A stretch of 64,000 bases of DNA from Anthonomus grandis grandis (taxonomy: Eukaryota > Arthropoda > Insecta > Coleoptera > Curculionidae): positions 8,618,001 through 8,682,000 of the forward strand of contig NC_065550.1 in the NCBI RefSeq assembly GCF_022605725.1, read 5' to 3'. Position numbers and translations under genes: made by a program. This document shows positions 57,471 to 64,000 of this stretch, one piece after another. Position 1 is the first letter of the stretch; each line of letters starts with the position of its first letter. The notes under the pieces are model-generated. The model made no database searches, was not told the origin of the DNA, and saw only the letters and a list, made by a program, of their open reading frames with translations.

Positions 57471-58593
57471 AGCCATTTTTTGATGCTTTATGTGCAATTA
57501 GCAGGAATAATAAGACTTATTTGACGTACTGATCAGCAAAAACAATTTATTCTTCTTTATATTTTGTAATAATTTGTATTGTTGTTATATTTGTTTTAAA
57601 TGGGTTTCTTAAATAATACATAAAATTAAAGAATTCCAACTTAATAAGTATAGTATATATACTAGTATTTTCTTACTATATCAGGTATATGTAAAAGAAT
57701 ATTTGGATTATTATTTATTTCATGTTTTAACAGTGTATACATTAATTAGTAAAAAACAATTAATTAATTTGTTACTGAATAATTAAAAATAAAAAGTTAT
57801 TATTTTAAATGTGTATTTTAATACTTTTATTCCCACTATTGTGCTTTATGAACAAGTCGATATTTAAAATAAATTAAAACCTTGTATCTCCAAAAAGAAA
57901 GTGTACTTAATATAGGTATATGTCATATTTTTTGAAGAATGAAACTTTTTTGCATATTTTCTTCACCAGAATTCTTCATCAAATCATTACGAAATTTTCT
58001 TTATCAAATTAAAATTTATCATTAAAATTTGGAAAAGATTTTTAGTTTGTATCTGTAGTTTGTATTGTAATGGCTAAGAGTTACTGTGATTATGAAGCCA
58101 ATTCAACTAAATACTTTATTAAAATTGATTTGATTACAATGTCAGCATACCTAGAAATCTATTATTACCATTATAATAATTATAGTAACCATTACTATAT
58201 GGCTAGTTAGTACTACTAAAGATTTGGTAACCAGTCTGGTGGTCTGCAGGAAGTAGTAGTAATGATTATTAGATAGCTTAGTTAGCTCTACTAATAATCA
58301 GGTAACCACGACCAGAATCTCAGACAGGATATATGGCGCTTATTAAAAATTACCAAATATCTTAGTCAGCCTTACTAAATATCAAGTAATCATAACTAGT
58401 AGCCATTAAAGTATATACAATATGTGTTAATGATCACAAGGAAACCAGTAAGTATTACTTTTTATTTTTATATCATTAACTAGATCATCAAAGTTAACGG
58501 AACTAAAGTTTAAGTTAGCGCCTATTTTACTTAAGTTCCTAGTTATGAGGATCGAGTTTTTATTAATGGTTACTAGAAATTTTTCTCGGTGTA

Positions 58594-60632
58594 GCTGACT
58601 CATTGATCACTGATATTGAGATTATTGTAGACCAAATGTGCCCTAAGGTTCAGATTATCCAGAATCAAAAATATGCGCGGATAAAAAATGGATAACGTCT
58701 GACATTAAACAAATGATGCGAGAAAGAGATACTTTTTATAAAAGGGCCGTTTTAGATAGAAATGAGGGTGCCTGGAAAGAGTATAAAACTAAAAGAAATA
58801 TTATTGTAAACAAAATTAGAGTAGAGAAGGAAAAATTTTATGCAGAATGCATAGACGAAAACAAAAAGAATCCTAAAGAATTATGGAAAAATCTTAAAGC
58901 TCTACTACCAGGTAAAAAGCATATTTTGACCAAACAAATCAATTTCAACTGAAAATTAATCAGCGATAAAGCAAGCATTGCTAAATATTTTATAGAAAGT
59001 ATACACATTATTGTCACCAACATATCACAGTCACCAAATGTAATAAATAATGGTACCAGAGCCCCTGAACCTAGTAAACTATTTTCCAAGTTTGGTCAAG
59101 TATCAATGAAAAAAATGAAAGAAATTCTTAAAAATTTAAAAAACGTTGGAGGTGGAGAAAAAGGCATATCTAAGCAAGTCTTGTGTGACGTATCTTGTGC
59201 TGTCGGTGATCGTGTCTTGGATGTTATTAACACTTCTTTAAAAAATGGAGTCCTCCCGGAATCATGGAAACTGTCCACTGTTGTTGCTGTTCCCAAAGTA
59301 CCAAATACCATCAACTATAATGAGTTCCGACCAATTAATACGGTACCTGTCTATGAAAAGCTCCTTGAGGTATGTGTAAAAGAGCAACTCCTAAATTACT
59401 GTAACGAAAACTCGATAATTATTGAAAATCCGTCTGGTTTTCGTGAGTGTCACTCGTGTGAGTCTGTTGTCGTTAATATATGTGATAATTTTCTCAGAGC
59501 CATTGATAATAATAAATATATTTTAGCGGTATTCTTAGATTTTAAACGAGCATTCGAAACGATAGACCGAGAAATTCTGCTATATAAATTAAGCCAATTG
59601 GGAATTAGAGGTGATGTCTTGAACTGGTTTGAATCTTATTTGCGTAATAGAGTCCAACGTGTAAAGTATGGGAATAGTCTCTCTCAGGTTCTTAATGTTG
59701 TATTTGGTGTTCCCCAGGGAACAGTTTTGGATCCATTATTGTTCTTATTATATATAAATGATATGGTAAAAGTTATACAAAAATGTAAAACTGTGTTATT
59801 TGCAGATGACACAATGATTTATATAATAGGAAACAATATTGATCAGATGGTAACTGATATAAATAGTGACTTAACCAAAATTTTCAGTTGGCTCTGTATA
59901 AACAAATTATGTTTAAATACAAGTAAATCTAAATTTTGCCTTTTTACCAAAAAATCGAAAAATAATCAAATAAATATTGACAATGTGAACATCAGTGTAG
60001 GTGGGGAGAGTATTTTTTATGAAAATGAAATAAAGTATTTGGGTACAATTTTGGATGCAAATTTGAATTTTATGGCACATGCGGATTACGCCATGAGAAA
60101 ATTTTCCAAGAAAGTTGGGTTTATTAATAGAGTTGGAAAAAACTTATCGATGCATACAAAACTCCTGCTGTATAATGCCATTGCTGTTCCCCATTTGCAG
60201 TTTTGCTCCACATTATTGTTCAACCTGCCTAAATACAAGGTCAAACAGTTTGAAGTAATTCAAAATAGAGCAATGAGACTAATCCTAAAATGCAATCGAT
60301 ACACTCCTGATGTTATTATTATGTTAAATGTGCTAGGTATGATGTCTGTCAGGCAAAGAATTATGTTTAGTGTGTATGTATTTATTTTTAAATTAAAACA
60401 ACGTCTACTACCCACATATATTTGTGATAAAATAAGAGTGTTCGGAGACGTCCACAATTACTGCACCAGAAATAATACAGACTTTGTCCTTGATAGATGC
60501 AATACTAGTCAGATGTTAAATTCTGTACTCAGCAAGGGACTTATTGAATTTAATAAGTTGCCAACTGAAATCAAAAGCTGTGATAATTTAAACCAGTTTA
60601 GGAGGCTATTGAGAAAATTTATCAGTGTGTGA
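58594..60632 (+). CDS. LINE reverse transcriptase (ORF2 C-terminal two thirds)
   Basis: Continues the endonuclease frame with ADSLITDIEIIVDQMCPKV, then a one-base shift in an A-run near 58669 to CADKKWITSDIKQMMRERD. Open from there to 60632 except for one TGA at 58950 (FN-stop-KLI). The 508 codons from 59106 to 60632 are uninterrupted. RT blocks in order: LPESWKLSTVVAVPKVPN, YNEFRPINTVPVYEKLLE, ENPSGFRECHSCESVVVN, LAVFLDFKRAFETIDREILL with an active-site Asp, FGVPQGTVLDPLLFLLYIND, VLFADDTMIYI with the FADD active site, NKLCLNTSKSKF, EIKYLGTILDANLNF, VIQNRAMRLIL and the C-terminal DFVLDRCNTSQMLN region. The catalytic core is intact; the element is immobilised by 5' truncation, the stop, the frameshift and the inserted DNA element. 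Confidence 0.93.
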
Positions 60633-61240
60633 ATGTCTTATTTTATTTTTATTTTTATACATGTTAACATTTTATTCTTAGTTTTAGTTGTTTTCATTTT
60701 ATTTATACACTTTTAAACAGTAATTTTAGTTATTTTTAAGTTTTATTTATACATACTTTCTTTTACCGTTTTATCCTTATTACCCTAGTTTGTGTAGTTG
60801 TTGTTTCGTATTTATATTTATTTTATGTTTTATTTTAGACTCGTGTTTTATTTATACTTTTTCTGTAAGTTTTATTTGTACATACTTTGTTTTATCATTC
60901 GTTTTACCTTTATTTATGTAATTGTAGTTTATATGTGTATTTATTTTATTTTTATTTTACAATTTTAACTCGTATTTTGTTTTATTTTTGCTATTTTATT
61001 TTAGGCTTAAATTTTATTTATAAATTTAAGCCTAAGAGACTTTTTGTATTTTTTGTATATGTATGCCATTTTGTACAAGCATACACTTTTTTTCAACTTT
61101 TTTTTAAAATTATTTGCAATTTTTTTTTTTTATTGATTTAAATTTTTAAGTTTTTTTTTTAAATATATATTATACTCGTATTATCTATATATTATGTATT
61201 ACCTTTGTAGCTCAAGCTAAATAAATACATTATTATTATT
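60633..61240 (+). other. LINE 3' region with ATT tail
   Basis: About 600 bp extremely rich in T and TTTTATTT-type repeats after the RT stop, ending AATACATTATTATTATT. An AATAAATA lies just before the tail. A tail of short repeats is typical of CR1/jockey-like lineages that do not end in poly(A). Confidence 0.65.
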
Positions 61241-61593
61241 TCTTATATTCACTAAAAACGAAGGATAAACGTATATGCGCAGAATACGAGATCATATAGG
61301 GTGACAAACGACCACACCAAATAGCATTAGAGACTAATGATGTAATGACCACAGAACACAAATATATAGAGAAGTGGTGGTTGCATACAAACTGATAGAA
61401 ATTCTTCTGATAAGTCAGCTATAGCGTCCTCTGGCTTGGCAACAGAATCTGTAATTGTAACTAACTTGACAGTTTGACGTGCCTAATTGGACCAATCAAA
61501 ATGGTAGAAAGGCGTGGCCAAATTAAGGCGGGAAATCAAATTTCATTTAATCTGACAATCTTATCATTTAATCGTAATATCTAAAGCAAACGC

Positions 61594-61638
61594 CTAATCA
61601 AAAAGGTTACTCATAGAGAAAAGAGCCTTTTTGATTAG
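61594..61638. terminator. Hairpin of unknown role
   Basis: Perfect 13 bp inverted repeat CTAATCAAAAAGG / CCTTTTTGATTAG with a 19 base loop. It is terminator-like only in shape; in a eukaryotic context its role is unknown, and it may be the end of a small element. Confidence 0.3.
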
Positions 61639-62659
61639 CTGTTAGCATCAGATATTGATCTGAATTTAAATAAAACTTTTCAGCTTTATTTTACATATCT
61701 AAATGAGTTAATTTGCTGCAATAAATTAACAATAGTGTATGACATATCACCAATTGGACAAATGAAAATAAAACAATGTTTTTCTTTAATACATTCATTA
61801 TTTAATTTTCCTAAAAAAATGACTTAAAATGATATACATAATATACAACAATTTATTATAACAGACATTATATAAATTAGAATTAATCTAAAAATGTTTT
61901 AAAGTATTTTGTTAGCTCTGCTACCCTAATTTTAAACAGATTAGAAAAGGTTATCAAAATTTTTGTGCTATTTTCTCATCATACATCTAAAGGCATTCCC
62001 ATTAGGTTAATAATACCCTCATTTTATTTATACATAGATTCAATAGAGGATGAATCCCTATTTAATATGTACTTGTATCGGTTTCCTACAGAAAAATTAA
62101 ACAGATTTTAAAAATTCTTTAGCAGAGTATTATCTAAAGAAATAATATATCCATCTACAAAACAAAATAAACTCTTTGAAAATTAAAACAACTTTATAGC
62201 ATAAACATATATCATTTACATAATATTATATATATTTGTCGGTCTCTTATAATACTAACAACATATCTTAATATAACTATAATATTAATAAAAACTTAAT
62301 TCAAGGACAGATGTTTACATAAAATAAAAATAAACTCTTAAAAAAACACAAGTTGTAAGAAAAACATTAATTCTGATCCATTCTGGGTGCTCAGGTCCCT
62401 TAGTCTCTATACCTATGTCTCGTCTCAGTGAACACAGAAAGTTGTATGATGCGAGCATAAAATAAAAAAATAGGCAGTGCAAACCTTATAAATTAATTTA
62501 CTAAATGATTCATGTGAAAAAAAGACAAAATAAATGTTTAAATAAATATATATTGTAGTGTAATGCCTGCAGTATCAGCATTATTAAAATTTGTGGAGAG
62601 AACTGATCAGAAGAAATTCTATAGCTCAAAGTCTTAATAAAATTTACATTGCATATTGC

Positions 62660-63060
62660 TCTCCATGTTTTTCTTGTAATGGGAACTGAAGGAACTTAAA
62701 AAAATATTTTATTACTATGTTTCTCAGAACCATTTAAAATATAGATACTCTTACATCAAGGAAATTTTCAAGAAAAGTTTAATCAATTTTTAATTGTGGA
62801 ATAGAAAATGAGAGGTCAGACATTTTGTAACATGTATTTATAATAATCAAGTTAAAAATTAAATACTTAAAAAGTGAAAACTTCTTCATTGACATCAACT
62901 GAATTTGATTTTATGAAAGATTAAAGATAAGAATACATTAAGAATACAATTAAGAATACAAAAACATAATAGTAATAAATAAAATCAGATTTTCTTACCA
63001 GAAACCTGGAATTGCTTGCTGCAAATCAATTAAAACATTACTACCAATATTGAAAGAGAA
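62660..63060 (-). other. Candidate 3'-terminal exons of a host gene
   Basis: On the minus strand, AATTGATTTGCAG precedes CAAGCAATTCCAGGTTTCTG and a GTAAGA donor (near 63023-63000). Downstream, TTAAGTTCCTTCAG precedes TTCCCATTACAAGAAAAACA near 62690. Splicing gives a short open end such as NSRFLFPLQEKHGEQYAM-stop or a longer alternative frame. The splice signals are good but the protein is not recognised and phase is unknown, so this is only a hypothesis. Confidence 0.2.
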
Positions 63061-64000
63061 CTTTTTAGAGAAAAAGTCATGAATTTAAAATAACATCCTT
63101 AAGACAAATAGCAAACTCAACCCACGCTTGCATTCATTGAAATGAAAAACAAACTCAAATGGTTTGACAATGACAAATGATGTTCATTGTCTATCAGTCA
63201 ATGTCAACAACTGTCTGTCAGCTCCCTGTCTATGACTATGATGAGACTGAAAGTGATCCGACAAACTGAGGATTCGGTAAACTTTGGGGTCGAGGCGCTA
63301 CGTGCAATAAGTATTGTTTCCTAAAATCTTGCTGAAATAACAGACATTAAAATTTTCAGCAATCTGAATTACGTATACCCTCTTTCGTGAAAAGTAACAA
63401 CTCGAACATAGTCAGCTTCTGACAAATTGCGGTTTTCTCGCTGCGGCGGATTCATTTTGCAAGAACTCAATATGTTAAGTTACAATAACGTCGAATATCG
63501 AAACTCTACTGAAGTAAAAAAATGCATGAAATTCTGAATGGAGAAGTATCAATATAAACACTTTTTATCTTTGTTCGTTTTTTTGCCTCGAGGTATCCGT
63601 TTATTTACAGTTCGTATTTATTTAAAGATCGACAATCAAACGTCAATAGTTCAGTTTTAACATTACATGTATGTACTTCTATGGTTTCAGAGATAACAAA
63701 TATTTGAAATAAATAAATTTTTAACATTATGCCTTACTTTTGGAGCACAGTTTAGTTTGAACGCCATGAATTTCATTGGTTATACAAAATATTTATTTTA
63801 CAAATTGTATTTTATACATCATCGTGCCTTCCATCTCATACTACTGGTAAAGCTTTGATATAATTGACAGTACTAGATTATCCAATAGACTAAGTAGGCT
63901 ATAGCCTAGGGGCCCAGGATTTTCGGAGGGAGGATCCTAAAATTTTTAAATATGTAAATAATTTGTGTAAAATAAATATATAATTTTTAAAAACACATAT

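Larger units (their letters stand above)
54844..58591 (+). mobile_element. CACTA/EnSpm-like element
   Basis: 3748 bp with TIRs CACTGAGAAAAAT and, inverted, CACCGAGAAAAAT, flanked by a 2 bp TA duplication (54842-54843 and 58592-58593). Excision in silico restores the LINE frame exactly (INL-ADSLITD). Both ends are dense in short motifs of the CTAGTWAC / GTTACTAG type in both orientations (54890-55160 and 58150-58590), as in the subterminal regions of CACTA elements. The TIR start, 2 bp duplication and subterminal repeats fit CACTA/EnSpm; no DDE transposase is visible, so it looks like a deletion derivative carrying an orphan gene. Confidence 0.65.
54555..61240 (+). mobile_element. 5'-truncated non-LTR retrotransposon, split by a DNA element
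   Basis: A jockey/CR1-superfamily LINE. It keeps the end of the endonuclease domain (54580-54843), the linker and reverse transcriptase (58594-60632), a T-rich 3' region of about 600 bp, and an ATT-repeat tail near 61225-61240 instead of poly(A). It is interrupted at 54844-58591 by a CACTA-like element. The clade is judged from sequence wording only. Confidence 0.8.
61241..64000. other. No gene clearly recognised; possible host gene edge
   Basis: 2.8 kb of AT-rich DNA without transposon motifs. It holds the hairpin at 61594-61638, possible minus-strand exons at 62660-63060, a less AT-rich part at 63180-63480 that could be a promoter, and a GGCCTAGG-type word near 63895 (GGCTATAGCCTAGGGGCCC) that resembles termini of some non-autonomous elements. 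Confidence 0.4.

Noticed and set aside
61594..61638. Rho-independent terminator-like hairpin
   Set aside because: The DNA is eukaryotic and no gene ends here; it is listed only as a hairpin with low confidence.

Overview
The window looks like accessory DNA from an insect nuclear genome, possibly a beetle. It is strongly AT-rich, and every well-supported protein-coding stretch belongs to a transposable element or an element-associated family: Tc1/mariner, pogo, hAT, piggyBac, a Mutator-like foldback element, a CACTA/EnSpm-like element, non-LTR retrotransposons and a solo LTR. No housekeeping gene, rRNA, tRNA or CRISPR array was recognised. The insect assignment rests on the repertoire and the 54-56 nt introns, not on a species marker.

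Layout. 0.5-9.2 kb: an IS630-type transposase relic, an AT palindrome, a mariner fragment, a pogo/Tigger-like relic, a DD41D mariner (6602-8314) with a MITE beside it inside a palindrome, a Tc1 fragment and a solo LTR. 10.5-15.7 kb: a divergent DD41D relic followed by a pogo-like element with TIRs and TA duplication. 16.7-23.6 kb: two reverse-transcriptase relics, an anonymous inverted-repeat element and another DD41D mariner. 25.4-27.8 kb: a DD41D mariner with about 400 bp TIRs and an intron. 28.9-43.25 kb: a deep nest. A mariner is interrupted by an internally deleted pogo. Next to it a hAT sits exactly on the left edge of a larger pogo. That pogo holds a long-TIR element, which contains a piggyBac, and a Mutator-like element with inverted tandem arrays and a SUMO-protease-like gene. 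45-52.6 kb: an IS630 relic, then a stack of palindromic elements, one with a DD41D mariner at its centre of symmetry and one a 1.5 kb foldback, then a nearly intact DD41D mariner. 52.7-61.2 kb: remnants of an orphan multi-exon family, then a non-LTR retrotransposon split by a 3.75 kb CACTA-like element carrying a second copy of the same orphan family. 61.2-64 kb: AT-rich DNA without a recognised gene, with at most the tail of a minus-strand host gene.

No gene here is demonstrably intact, and none works with another as a pathway. The information lies in the nesting, from which the order of insertions can be read, and in eight DD41D transposase copies of several lineages in about 51 kb. The best candidates for something not yet described are the Mutator-like foldback element with its Ulp1-PHD gene (39658-43014), the repeated finding of mariner insertions at the centre of DNA palindromes, and the orphan multi-exon family linked to the CACTA-like element.
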